NCBI GenBank assembly: GCA_965199235.1
Contig: CBDAQU010000002.1
Span: forward strand, 2,604,001 to 2,668,000
Length of the DNA stretch: 64,000 nucleotides
Direction of reading: 5' to 3'
DNA from: BOG-908 sp965199235
Lineage (GTDB): Bacteria > Pseudomonadota > Alphaproteobacteria > Acetobacterales > Acetobacteraceae
This document shows, in pieces, positions 32,619 through 41,167 of this stretch (position 1 is its first letter; every line of letters begins with the position of its first letter). The notes under the pieces were generated by a model. The model worked only from the letters and a program-made list of their open reading frames with translations. It made no database searches and had not been told where the DNA came from. The position numbers were made by a program, and so were the translations under genes.

Positions 32619-34073
32619 ATGCCAGACAACGTCGCCCCACACACGCTCGACCCGCAGGATTGGGCCGAAACCCGCGCGCTCGGCCATCGCATGCTGGACG
32701 ACATGATCGACTGGCTGTCGGACGCGCGAAGCCGCCCGGTGTGGCAGCGCATGCCGGACGCGCTGCGGGCCGAGTTGCGCACGCCGATCCCAGCCCACGG
32801 CGCGCCGATGGAGGCCGTCTACGCCGATTTCCAGCGCATGGTTCTGCCCTATGGCAGCGCCAACGAACACCCTCGCATGATGGGCTGGGTCAACGGCGGC
32901 GGCAGCCCGGCCGGCTTTCTTGCCGAACTGCTGACCGGCATATTCAACGTCAACTGCGGCGGGCGCGATCATGCGGCCATCGAGGTCGAACGGCTGGTGA
33001 TCGCCTGGGCGGCCGAGATGGTCGGCATGCCCGCCGAGACCACCGGGGTGCTGCTGACCGGTTCCTCGATGGCGAACATGGTGGCCGTTCTGGTGGCGCG
33101 GCGCGCGGCACTCGGCCACCAGGTACGCGCGCAAGGGCTGCGTGCGGCGCCGCTGGTCGCCTACGCGTCAGCCGCCGCCCACGGTTGCATTCCGCGCGCG
33201 CTCGACATGGCGGGCATCGGTTCGGACGCGCTGCGGCTGGTCGCTGCCGGCGCCGATCACCGGATGAACGTGTCAGCCCTGCACGCCGCGATCTGCGCGG
33301 ACCTGGCATCCGGCTTGCAGCCGTTCCTGGTCGTGGGCACAGCAGGCACGGTGGATACCGGCGCGGTGGACGACCTGTCCGCCATCGCCGACGTAGCGGC
33401 GGACGCAAAGATCTGGTTCCACGTGGACGGCGCGTTCGGCGCGACCGCAGCAGTTTCGCAGCGTCTGCGTCCGTTACTGGCGGGGATCGAGCGGGCCGAC
33501 AGCCTGGCCTTCGACTTCCACAAATGGGCGCAGGTGCCCTACGACGCCGGCTGCGTGCTGGTGCGCGACTCGGGCCTGCACATAGAGACGTTCGCGCAGT
33601 CGCTCGCCTACCTCACCCATGCCGAACGCGGCCTGGCCGGCAACCCGCCCTGGCCGCGCGACCTCGGGCCCGATTTGTCGCGCGAGTTTCGCGCGTTGAA
33701 AGTGTGGATGACGCTGAAGGCGTACGGCACGGAGGGCATCGCGCGCGTGGTGGAGGCGGGCTGCGCGGCCGCCCGGCATCTCGCCGCACGGGTCGCCAGC
33801 GAGCCGACCCTTGAGCTGCTGGCGCCGGTGCCGCTGAACATCGTCTGCTTCCGTGTGGCCGTCGGCGCAAGCGACCTGGACCAGCTCAACCGGGACGTCG
33901 TGGCCGACCTGCAGGAGGCGGGCATCGCAGCACCCTCGACCACCACCATCGGCGGCCGCCTTGCGATCCGCGCCGCCCTGTTCAACCACCGGACGCAGCA
34001 TTCGGACGCGGACGCGCTGGTGGACGGTGTGCTTGCGATGGCGCGCCGGCGCAGCGAAGGTCGGGCTGCCTAG
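32619..34073 (+). CDS. PLP-dependent group II decarboxylase (aromatic amino acid type)
   Basis: A 484-residue amino acid decarboxylase. PLP-binding features are HPRMMGWVNGGGSPAGFLAE near the N-terminus, GVLLTGSSMANMVAV, VGTAGTVDTGAVDD, FHVDGAFGA (Asp pairing with PLP) and the Schiff-base lysine in DFHKWAQVPYDAG. The substrate could be an aromatic L-amino acid or diaminobutyrate; sequence alone does not decide. The start is the ATG at 32619. Its TAG stop is formed by the first bases of repeat copy 5. Confidence 0.9.
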   Translation: MPDNVAPHTLDPQDWAETRALGHRMLDDMIDWLSDARSRPVWQRMPDALRAELRTPIPAHGAPMEAVYADFQRMVLPYGSANEHPRMMGWVNGGGSPAGFLAELLTGIFNVNCGGRDHAAIEVERLVIAWAAEMVGMPAETTGVLLTGSSMANMVAVLVARRAALGHQVRAQGLRAAPLVAYASAAAHGCIPRALDMAGIGSDALRLVAAGADHRMNVSALHAAICADLASGLQPFLVVGTAGTVDTGAVDDLSAIADVAADAKIWFHVDGAFGATAAVSQRLRPLLAGIERADSLAFDFHKWAQVPYDAGCVLVRDSGLHIETFAQSLAYLTHAERGLAGNPPWPRDLGPDLSREFRALKVWMTLKAYGTEGIARVVEAGCAAARHLAARVASEPTLELLAPVPLNIVCFRVAVGASDLDQLNRDVVADLQEAGIAAPSTTTIGGRLAIRAALFNHRTQHSDADALVDGVLAMARRRSEGRAA

Positions 34074-34186
34074 ACCGGTTTCCCGCAGGGTGTCCGCATG
34101 GAGACGGACGTGACACCGGTCTAGCTCTTGTTTTGACGAGCAATTTCGTCACTCCGACCTTCCCGGTCGGCGTGACATCGCTCTAA
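34071..34186 (+). repeat. Dispersed 115-bp palindromic repeat, copy 5
   Basis: The best preserved copy next to copy 1, flanked by TA on both sides. Ends are GACCGGTTTCCCGCAGGGTG and, on the complement, GAGCGATGTCACGCCGACCG. The right hairpin has an extra perfect inner stem CCGACC/GGTCGG. The left edge supplies the TAG stop of the decarboxylase. It lies between two genes of the same strand, so it may act as a terminator. Confidence 0.85.
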
Positions 34187-34220
34187 GCGTCCGCCCACCA
34201 CAACCCTGGGAGCTTCCAGC

Positions 34221-36137
34221 TTGATCAGCCGCAGTGCCGTCCTTATCGCCGTCGCGTTGCCCGCCTACGCAGCCCAGCCGCAGCCGCAGCCGCTCGCCTA
34301 CCCGCCCGAAATCCCGGCGCCGCAGGACGTGGCGTGGCCAGGAACCATCGCGTTGACGGTCGACATCACCGACACCGCCCGTCACGTCATGTCGGTGCGC
34401 GAGAAGATCCCCGTGGAGCACGCGGGCGACCTCGTTCTGCTGTATCCGAGATGGGTGCCTGGCGACCACGGACCGACCGGGCCGCTGGCCGACCTGGCAG
34501 GGCTCGACATAGAGGCGAACGGCCAGTCGCTGGCCTGGCTGCGCGACACGGTGGACGTCAACGCGTTCCACGTGCCCGTGCCTGACGGCGTCACCAGTCT
34601 GGACGTGCGGTTTCAATATCTGTCTCCGCCGACCGAGCGGGAGGGCAGGGTCGAGATGACGCCGGACATGGTCGACCTCGCCTGGAACACCGTGGTGCTC
34701 TACCCGGCCGGCGTGTTCAGCCGCGGCATCACGGTGCAGCCCAGCCTGGCCATGCCGAAATCCTGGCAGGCGGCGACCGCGCTCGAGCGTGCCGATGGGT
34801 GGGACGGCGCCGTCAGCTTCAAGCCGACGACGCTCAACACCCTGGTCGACTCGCCGCTCTACGCCGGCCGCTATTCCACCAGGATCGACCTGGCGCCGGG
34901 TGCGGCGGTGCCGGTCCACCTCAACATCTTTGCAGACCGGCCGCAGGACCTGGCGATCACGCCTGACCAGCTCGCCCGCCATCGCTCGCTCGTTACTCAG
35001 GCGGTGAAGTTGTACGGCTCGCAGCATTACGCGCATTACGACTTCCTGTTGGCGCTCAGCGAGCAGTTGGGCGGCGTCGGCCTGGAGCACCACCAATCGA
35101 GCGAGAACGGGGTCGGCCGCGACTATTTTACCGGCTGGGACCGCACGATCGACGACCGCGACCTGCTGCCGCACGAATATACCCATTCCTGGAACGGGAA
35201 GTTCCGCCGCCCGGCCGACCTGTGGGCGCCCAACTTCAACGTGCCGGAACGCGACAGCCTGCTGTGGGTGTACGAGGGGCAGACGCAATTCTGGGGACAG
35301 GTGCTGGCGGCGCGCTCGGGGCTGTGGAGCCACCAGGAGGCGCTGGACGCCATCGCCGACGACGCCGCCAGCATGCAGGCCGAGATCGGCCGCCTGTGGC
35401 GCCCGCTGCAGGACACCACCAACGACCCGGTGATCAACGCCCGCCGCCCGCAATCCTGGCACAGCTGGGAGCGGCAGGAGGATTACTACACCGAGGGCCT
35501 GCTGATCTGGCTCGACGCCGACACGCTGATCCGCGAGCAGACGCACGGCGCGAAATCGCTGGGCGATTTCGCGCACGCCTTCTTCGGCATCGAGGATGGC
35601 AGCGTCGTCACCCACCCCTACGTGTTCGCCGACGTGGTGAGCGCGCTGAACGGCGTGATGGCCTATGACTGGGCCGGCTTCCTGCGCACCCGGCTGGACG
35701 CGCGCGGCGGCAGCGCGCCGCTCGACGGGCTGACCCGCGGCGGCTACCGGCTGGTCTATACGGACACTCCCTCGGAGACGCTGAAGAGCGCGCAGAGCAG
35801 GCGAAAGACGCGTGACTTCACCTGGTCGATCGGGCTGACGCTGCACGGCGGCGTCATCAACAGCGTCGTCTGGAACAGCCCCGCCTACCGTGCCGGCCTG
35901 GTGAAGGGCGGCAAGCTGATCGCGGTGAACGGATTGTCGTTCGAGGATCCCGACGAGCTGGGCGCTGCGATCAAGCTCGCCGCCGCGTCGAAGGACCCGA
36001 TCGAGCTGCTGGTGCAGGACGACCGGCAGTTCCGCACCGTCCGCCTCGATTACCATGACGGGCTGCGCTACCCGCATTTGCAGAGGATCGACGGCAAGCC
36101 CGCGCTGCTGGACGATGTGTTGGCGCCGCTGAAGTAA
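34221..36137 (+). CDS. M61 family metallopeptidase with PDZ domain
   Basis: A 638-residue zinc peptidase of the glycyl aminopeptidase family. A signal peptide (SAVLIAVALPAYAA) directs export. The N-terminal M61 beta domain is followed by the family motif GGVGLEHHQSSENG, the zinc site HEYTHSWNGK near residue 320, and the third-ligand region LLWVYEGQTQFWG. A PDZ domain (VVWNSPAYRAGLVKGGKLIAVNG) lies near residue 555. The start is a TTG at 34221 with GGGAG upstream. It is likely a periplasmic peptidase acting on small N-terminal residues. Confidence 0.92.
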   Translation: MISRSAVLIAVALPAYAAQPQPQPLAYPPEIPAPQDVAWPGTIALTVDITDTARHVMSVREKIPVEHAGDLVLLYPRWVPGDHGPTGPLADLAGLDIEANGQSLAWLRDTVDVNAFHVPVPDGVTSLDVRFQYLSPPTEREGRVEMTPDMVDLAWNTVVLYPAGVFSRGITVQPSLAMPKSWQAATALERADGWDGAVSFKPTTLNTLVDSPLYAGRYSTRIDLAPGAAVPVHLNIFADRPQDLAITPDQLARHRSLVTQAVKLYGSQHYAHYDFLLALSEQLGGVGLEHHQSSENGVGRDYFTGWDRTIDDRDLLPHEYTHSWNGKFRRPADLWAPNFNVPERDSLLWVYEGQTQFWGQVLAARSGLWSHQEALDAIADDAASMQAEIGRLWRPLQDTTNDPVINARRPQSWHSWERQEDYYTEGLLIWLDADTLIREQTHGAKSLGDFAHAFFGIEDGSVVTHPYVFADVVSALNGVMAYDWAGFLRTRLDARGGSAPLDGLTRGGYRLVYTDTPSETLKSAQSRRKTRDFTWSIGLTLHGGVINSVVWNSPAYRAGLVKGGKLIAVNGLSFEDPDELGAAIKLAAASKDPIELLVQDDRQFRTVRLDYHDGLRYPHLQRIDGKPALLDDVLAPLK

Positions 36138-36238
36138 CACCCCTGCGACCCTCATGACGGAGGCTTGCCCACAATCTCGGGAGACTACCGTTCTGACGCC
36201 CAGGCCAACGAGGCGGGCTCAACCGGAGGAGACGGACG

Positions 36239-36628
36239 ATGCGCGTGATGGTGTTCGTGAAGGCGACCGAAGACAGTGAAAAGTTTTTGCCCCCTGCGGC
36301 CGAGATGATGGAGGCGATGGGCAGGTTCAACGCCGAGCTTCGCGATGCCGGCGTGCTCCTCATGGCCGAGGGCCTCAAGCCTAGCTCGCAGGCCAAGCGT
36401 GTCGCGTTCGACGGCTCCGGCCGCGCGGTCAGCGATGGACCTTTCGCCCAAACCCGCGAGCTGGTGGCAGGCTTCTGGCTCTGGGACGTCAAGGACCTCG
36501 ACGAGGCGGTCGCCTGGGTGAAGCGCTGCCCAAACCCCATGCCTGGACCAAGCGAGATCGAGATCCGGCCGCTGCTGGAAATGGCGGAGATCGAGGCCTG
36601 GCTGCCGCCGGTTCCGTCTTACTCATGA
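36239..36628 (+). CDS. YciI-like (DGPF domain) protein
   Basis: A 129-residue protein with a ferredoxin-like fold of the YCII-related superfamily. It begins MRVMVFVKATEDSEKFLPP and contains the hallmark SDGPFAQTRELVAGFWLWDV, with the conserved Asp-Gly-Pro-Phe. Such proteins are often near ECF sigma factor genes and are proposed small-molecule binders or enzymes; none is next to it here. Start ATG at 36239, with GGAGGAGA upstream. A structured palindromic element begins at its stop codon. Confidence 0.88.
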   Translation: MRVMVFVKATEDSEKFLPPAAEMMEAMGRFNAELRDAGVLLMAEGLKPSSQAKRVAFDGSGRAVSDGPFAQTRELVAGFWLWDVKDLDEAVAWVKRCPNPMPGPSEIEIRPLLEMAEIEAWLPPVPSYS

Positions 36629-36719
36629 AGGCAAGCAATCCTTTTTGCAAAAAGGACCAAAAAACCTTCGTTCAGCTGATCGGCGGCAGCTGGACAAAGG
36701 TTTTTTGCTTCTTGCCTTC
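36626..36719. repeat. Three-armed palindromic element between convergent genes
   Basis: GAAGGCAAG at the left pairs with CTTGCCTTC at the right. Inside lie a small hairpin (TCCTTTTT/AAAAAGGA, 36638-36655) and a long one (about 20 bases, AAAAAACCTTCGTTCAGCTG with CAGCTGGACAAAGGTTTTTT, two mismatches). T and A tracts on both strands make it a likely bidirectional terminator for the yciI-like and glutamate dehydrogenase genes. A half copy is at 62664. Confidence 0.75.
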
Positions 36720-36741
36720 GGTTGGGTAGATTGATGCCGCT

Positions 36742-38058
36742 TCAAGGGAACAGCCCGCGCGTCAGCTTGGCCTTCTGCACGCGCTCCACGCCGATCGCCA
36801 TGGCGGCGGTGCGGTGCGGCACGTCGTCGCGTTCGGCGCGTGCCATCACCGCCTGGAAGGCGCGCTCCAGCACGCGGTTGAGGCGGTCGCGCACCTCCGG
36901 CTCGGTCCAGAACAGCTGCTGCAGGTCCTGCACCCACTCGAAATAGCTGACGACCACGCCGCCGGCGTTGCACAGGATGTCTGGGATGACAAAGATTTCG
37001 GCCCGGCGCTGGTTCAGCACGCGGTCGGCCTCCGGCGTGGTCGGGCCGTTCGCGCCTTCGGCCAGGATCCGGCATTTCAGGTCTCGCGCCACGTCCTCGG
37101 TGATCACCTGCTCCATCGCCGCCGGCACCAGGATGTCGCAGCATTGCGTCAGCAGTTCGGCCGGATCGAACGACGCCTCGGTGGACCAGCCGGCCAGCGT
37201 GCCGTGCGCCTCCGTCCACCGGATCAACGAGGGCACGTCCAGTCCGCGGGGATCGAAGTAGCACGCGGTGTGGTCGGACACGCCGAGCACCTTTATGCCC
37301 TGCTGAACCAGGGTCTGCGCCGTCACGCTGCCGACATTGCCGAAACCCTGGATGATTGCCGTCGTCTCTGCCGGGTTCAACGCCAGCCGCTCCATCGCGC
37401 GGCCGATCAGGTGCACCACGCCGCGGCCCGTGGCCTCGCGCCGGCCGAGGGTTCCGCCGGCGTCCACCGGCTTGCCGGTGACGATTTCGGTCACCGTCTG
37501 GCCCTGGTACATGGAATAGGTGTCCATGTACCAGGCCATCACCTGCTCGTTGGTGCCCATGTCGGGCGCCATCACGTCGGTCTTGGGGCCGACGAACGGG
37601 ATCATCTCCTGCATGTAGCGGCGGCTGACCGCTTCGAGCTCGCGCCGCGACAGGCCGTAGGGGTCGACCGCGACGCCGCCCTTGGCACCGCCATAGGGCA
37701 GGCCGGCCAGCGCGCATTTCCAGCTCATCGAGACGGCGAGCGCCGCCACCTCGCCCAGATGCAGGTTGGCCGCGTAGCGTGTGCCGCCCTTGGTCGGGCC
37801 CATGGTGAGGTGGTGCTGCACGCGGTAGCCGGGCAGGACCATCTCCGAGCCGTCGTCGCGATGGAACGGGCAGCTGACGATGACGGCGCGCTTGGGCAGC
37901 AGCAGCCGATCGCGCTGATGGGTGGGGATCTCGAGGTAGTCGGCAATGACGGCGAAATTCTCGCGGGCCTGTTCCCAGAACGGGCCGGTGTAGATGCCGG
38001 CAGACGGGCCGGCCGTTTGCTCCGCCATGCGCGGGCGAAGAGGCAGATTTGTGTCCAT
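36742..38058 (-). CDS. Glutamate dehydrogenase
   Basis: A 438-residue Glu/Leu/Phe/Val dehydrogenase family enzyme that interconverts glutamate and 2-oxoglutarate with ammonia. Motifs are PTKGGTRYAANLHLGEV, the catalytic lysine in LPYGGAKGGVAVDP, APDMGTNEQVMAW, the Rossmann loop IIQGFGNVGSVTAQTL and ILAEGANGPTT. Length and sequence suit the NAD-dependent hexameric class. The ATG at 38058 is used; a Met ten codons later is also possible. It is transcribed convergently with the YciI-like gene and divergently from the lipid kinase-like gene. Confidence 0.92.
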   Translation of the reverse strand: MDTNLPLRPRMAEQTAGPSAGIYTGPFWEQARENFAVIADYLEIPTHQRDRLLLPKRAVIVSCPFHRDDGSEMVLPGYRVQHHLTMGPTKGGTRYAANLHLGEVAALAVSMSWKCALAGLPYGGAKGGVAVDPYGLSRRELEAVSRRYMQEMIPFVGPKTDVMAPDMGTNEQVMAWYMDTYSMYQGQTVTEIVTGKPVDAGGTLGRREATGRGVVHLIGRAMERLALNPAETTAIIQGFGNVGSVTAQTLVQQGIKVLGVSDHTACYFDPRGLDVPSLIRWTEAHGTLAGWSTEASFDPAELLTQCCDILVPAAMEQVITEDVARDLKCRILAEGANGPTTPEADRVLNQRRAEIFVIPDILCNAGGVVVSYFEWVQDLQQLFWTEPEVRDRLNRVLERAFQAVMARAERDDVPHRTAAMAIGVERVQKAKLTRGLFP

Positions 38059-38187
38059 TGCGAGGGTTCCATAAGTAGGTGGGCCCGTGCGCGCCGGCTG
38101 TTCTTGCTTGTTTGCCGCGCCCGAAGCCGATCGGGCACCATCTCCCAGGCGCCGCGTTTTGTCATGCGCCAGTATTGCAGGTCCCGT

Positions 38188-39141
38188 ATGTCCAGCCCCG
38201 CCGAACCAGCATCGACCGAGCAGGCCGGCACGCGCCGCAGCGTGGCGCTGGTGATGAACGCCAAGGCGGGCGCGCTGCTGGAGACGGGCGGCGACGAGTC
38301 TCTGCTGCACCTGCTGGAACAGCAGGCGTCCAGGCTGCACGTCATCGCGGAGGAAGCGGGCACGCTGCCCGAACGCCTGGCCAAGGCGCAGGCGACCGGC
38401 AGCGACTGCATCGTGGTTGCCGGGGGTGACGGCACTATCGCCTGCGCCGCCCAGGCTCTGACCGGCACCGAGACGGCGTTGGGCGTGATACCCGGCGGCA
38501 CGATGAACCTGCTGGCGCGCGATCTCGGCTTCGATCCGGACGACCGCGCGGCGGCGATCCGCACGCTGGGCGAGGGGCGCGTGCGGGCGATCGATGTCGG
38601 CGAGGTGACCGCCGGCGAGGATGCTCCGCACCGGTTCCTGTGCGCCTCCATGATCGGCACGCCGGCCCGGCTCAGCCGCCATCGTGAGGCAGGACGGGAC
38701 CGCGGCAACGGGCTGCGCGCCTGGGCCGCCTTCGCCTGGGCCGCGTTGCGGGCGCTGGGGCGGAATCGCTCGATGCGGCTGGTCATTCGCCATGACGGCA
38801 TCGAACGGCAGGTGCGGACGCCGTCGCTCACCGTCACCGTCAACCGGCTGGACGACGAGGCCGGCCGTATCTTCGGCCGGTCCACCCTCGATGGCGGCAG
38901 GCTTGCGGTCTACGTGGTGCAGCGCAACTCGGTCTTCGCGCAGTTGCGCCTGCTGCTGCGCACCGCCTGGCGCGGCAGCCTGGCCTCGCCGCAGATCGAG
39001 GTGATCGACACCGACGCGATCGAGATCGCCAACCGCCACGCCGCGATCCACGTGCTGGTGGACGGCGAACGCCGCCTGCTGAAGCCGCCGTTGCGCTACA
39101 CCGTAAGGCGCGGCGCGTTGCGTGTGGTCGCACCCCGATGA
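38188..39141 (+). CDS. Diacylglycerol/sphingosine kinase-like protein
   Basis: A 317-residue member of the DAGK catalytic superfamily. The nucleotide-binding motif is VVAGGDGTIACAAQAL near residue 76, and VIPGGTMNLLARDLG follows, as in YegS/BmrU-type lipid kinases. C-terminal beta domain ends with HVLVDGERRLLKPPLRYTV. Its lipid substrate is unknown. It overlaps the metallophosphoesterase gene by ATGA, so the two are co-translated; a kinase/phosphatase pair on lipid phosphates is an attractive inference. Confidence 0.88.
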   Translation: MSSPAEPASTEQAGTRRSVALVMNAKAGALLETGGDESLLHLLEQQASRLHVIAEEAGTLPERLAKAQATGSDCIVVAGGDGTIACAAQALTGTETALGVIPGGTMNLLARDLGFDPDDRAAAIRTLGEGRVRAIDVGEVTAGEDAPHRFLCASMIGTPARLSRHREAGRDRGNGLRAWAAFAWAALRALGRNRSMRLVIRHDGIERQVRTPSLTVTVNRLDDEAGRIFGRSTLDGGRLAVYVVQRNSVFAQLRLLLRTAWRGSLASPQIEVIDTDAIEIANRHAAIHVLVDGERRLLKPPLRYTVRRGALRVVAPR

Positions 39142-39992
39142 ACGTGGCTGTCCAGGCCCGCACCACCTGCATCGCCCATTTGACCGACGTGCATTTCGGC
39201 GCGGCAGACATGGCGGTCGTCGACGGCCTGGTGGCCGACATCATCGCCGAGCCGCCCGACCTGGTGGTGATCAGCGGCGACCTGACGATGGGGGCGCGGC
39301 GCTGGGAGTTCCGCGCCGCCCGCGCCTTCATGGACCGGCTGGGCGCGCCGACGCTCTGCGTGCCCGGCAACCACGACATCACGCCCTACAAGCTGGTCGA
39401 ACGGTTTTTCGTCCCGTACCGGCGATGGCGTCAGGAGGTGGCCGCCGACACCGAGCCGGTCTGGACCGACGCCCGCGTGGGCGTGGTCGGGCTGAACACC
39501 GCGCACCGCATCGGGCCGCATCTGGATTGGTCGCGCGGCCGGGTGAGCCCGCACCGGCTGCGGCGCGTGCTGGCCAAGCTCGACGCGCTGCCCGCCCAGC
39601 TGACTCGCATCGTGGTGGCGCACCACCCGCTGCTGCCGCCGCCGGGCGAGACCAGCCGCCAGGTGGCCGACAACGCACGCTGCGCGCTGGCCGCCTTTGC
39701 CGCACACGGCGTGCGTCTGGTGCTGTCGGGCCACCTGCACCGCAGCTACGCACGGCTGAGCGCGCCTGCGGAGCCGGCGCCGCTGATCCTGCAGGGCGGC
39801 TCGGCCACCTCGATCCGCCTGCGCGGCGAGCCGAACGCCTACAACCGCATCACGGTCGCCGCCGATGGAGGTACGCGCATCGAGGGCCGGATGTGGGACG
39901 GCACAGCCTGGGCGGTCGCGGTGGAGCACGCGGTCACGCTGAAGCCGAGGGCGCTTGGGGGTGACGTTCCGGTGTCGAGCCCGCAGGTTTGA
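39138..39992 (+). CDS. Calcineurin-like metallophosphoesterase
   Basis: A 284-residue dimetal phosphoesterase. The full motif series is present: HLTDVHFG, VISGDLTMGAR, VPGNHDI, VAHHPLL and LSGHLHRSY. No signal peptide is visible, so it acts in the cytosol or at the inner leaflet. The family includes phospho-lipid (UDP-diacylglucosamine hydrolase-like) and cyclic nucleotide enzymes. LpxI at 50956 already supplies UDP-diacylglucosamine cleavage here, so this one probably has another substrate. Coupled to the upstream lipid-kinase-like gene. Confidence 0.9.
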   Translation: MNVAVQARTTCIAHLTDVHFGAADMAVVDGLVADIIAEPPDLVVISGDLTMGARRWEFRAARAFMDRLGAPTLCVPGNHDITPYKLVERFFVPYRRWRQEVAADTEPVWTDARVGVVGLNTAHRIGPHLDWSRGRVSPHRLRRVLAKLDALPAQLTRIVVAHHPLLPPPGETSRQVADNARCALAAFAAHGVRLVLSGHLHRSYARLSAPAEPAPLILQGGSATSIRLRGEPNAYNRITVAADGGTRIEGRMWDGTAWAVAVEHAVTLKPRALGGDVPVSSPQV

Positions 39993-40040
39993 CGTGCCGA
40001 GGCGGACCAGCCGGCAGGCGCCCGCCCCGCCGCTACAGGA

Positions 40041-40541
40041 TCAGTCCGGGCCGAGATTATGCTGGGCCAGCCAGGCCTTACGGGCGGCGGCATCGTCCGG
40101 GTCGAAATGCAGATGCACGCTCACCTCTCCCGGATGCAGCTCCAGCAGCTTCAGGAAGGAAAGGTTCGGCACCGTGACGTCCAGGGCGTCTGCGCCGGAC
40201 CATGCGAGACGCGGCCGATCCTCCGCATGCCCGCCGGTATCGATGCCGAGGACTGCGACGCCGAGCACTGGGACGCCGAGGACTGGGACGCCGAGGACTG
40301 GGACGCCAAGGACTGGGACGCCAAGGACTGGGACGCCCGCGGCCGATGCGACCGGCCCGACGCGGACGGTGGCCGTGATGTCCGATCCGTAAGGCCCGGC
40401 GCCGCACGTCGTTTCGTCCACTACGGCCTGCAAAGCCCGGTTCGGCGAGACCGCCCGGCCGACGATGGCGTGAGTGCAGGGGTCCGCCGCGGCGGGCGAG
40501 ATGGCCGACAGCAGCAGCAGGGCGGCCGCTGGCGCTCTCAC
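40041..40541 (-). CDS. Secreted hypothetical protein with VPVLG repeats
   Basis: A 166-residue unknown protein with a signal peptide (PAAALLLLSAISPAAA) and two cysteines in the mature N-terminal part. Residues about 69-98 consist of six copies of a five-residue repeat (VPVLG, one VAVLG), encoded by six nearly identical 15-base units at 40246-40335. The last part contains a hydrophobic-acidic segment HLHFDPDDAAARKAWLAQ. The start is a GTG that overlaps the stop of the upstream gene (GTGA), so the two are coupled. No domain is recognised. Confidence 0.65.
   Translation of the reverse strand: MRAPAAALLLLSAISPAAADPCTHAIVGRAVSPNRALQAVVDETTCGAGPYGSDITATVRVGPVASAAGVPVLGVPVLGVPVLGVPVLGVPVLGVAVLGIDTGGHAEDRPRLAWSGADALDVTVPNLSFLKLLELHPGEVSVHLHFDPDDAAARKAWLAQHNLGPD
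40246..40335. repeat. Six 15-bp tandem repeats inside a gene
   Basis: Six consecutive units of CCGAGGACTGGGACG (two with CCAAGG, one with CTGCG, one with CCGAGC) encode VPVLG on the minus strand. Units differ by one or two bases. Multiples of three keep the frame, so copy number can vary without breaking the gene. Confidence 0.9.
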
Positions 40542-41113
40542 GGCTGGGCCGAGGGCTTGATCCGACCTGTCTCGATCAGCTTGAATCCGGTTTCCGTGTT
40601 GGCGACGTTGCGCGCCGGCAGATGCGTGTATGTCTTGTCCATCAGCGTGCCAGCGGAATAACGGCTGCGCAGCCGGGCATAATTGTCCTGGATGCCCAGT
40701 ATCTCACCCCGTTTCATGCCCGACGATGCCGCATACAACCCTATTGCGACGGTGGCGTAGTCGACGAACTCGGCGTGGAAATGGCCACCGATACGTTGCG
40801 CATCCCACTCGCCGTCCTGTCGAAATTTGGAGAGCTGAAGCAGCTCGTGCTCCAGCACGGCCAGGCTGCCATCGCTCTCGTCGCCGTAGCTGTAGCGCAA
40901 CAACACGTCGTAGAGCCGCCGGTCGAGTGCGCCCTGGTTGACGAAGACATGGGGATCAAGGCCGGCGGGCCGGAGCATAGCCCGGCCCTGCGCGTCCTGC
41001 ACCGCTGCCTGCTTGTCATCGACGAAGGGCACGGCGGTTGCCTGGTCACCGGGCGGCATGGGAGCGCCTGCATCGCCGAGCCGATCTCTCGAAGTGTTCC
41101 ATACCGCCGACAC
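40538..41113 (-). CDS. Hypothetical protein, weak resemblance to toxin-44-like domains
   Basis: A 191-residue unknown protein without a signal peptide. Its middle, GEWDAQRIGGHFHAEFVDYATVAIGLYAASSG, recalls the fold signature of polymorphic toxin type 44 domains (GNF-x-YG-x-G-x-x-x-G); the match is only by eye and weak. The start may be the GTG at 41113 or the ATG at 41059. It is followed by the secreted VPVLG protein with a GTGA overlap, so the pair forms a two-gene unit downstream of murQ. A toxin/immunity pair is one possibility; unrelated envelope proteins are another. Confidence 0.55.
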   Translation of the reverse strand: MSAVWNTSRDRLGDAGAPMPPGDQATAVPFVDDKQAAVQDAQGRAMLRPAGLDPHVFVNQGALDRRLYDVLLRYSYGDESDGSLAVLEHELLQLSKFRQDGEWDAQRIGGHFHAEFVDYATVAIGLYAASSGMKRGEILGIQDNYARLRSRYSAGTLMDKTYTHLPARNVANTETGFKLIETGRIKPSAQP

Positions 41114-41167
41114 TTCCCCTCGTCCCTGATGCCGCGCCGCCTGGGCAGATCGTGCCGCCGGCAGCGG

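Noticed and set aside
40246..40335. CRISPR-like tandem repeats
   Set aside because: Units are 15 bases and contiguous with no spacers; they encode protein repeats.
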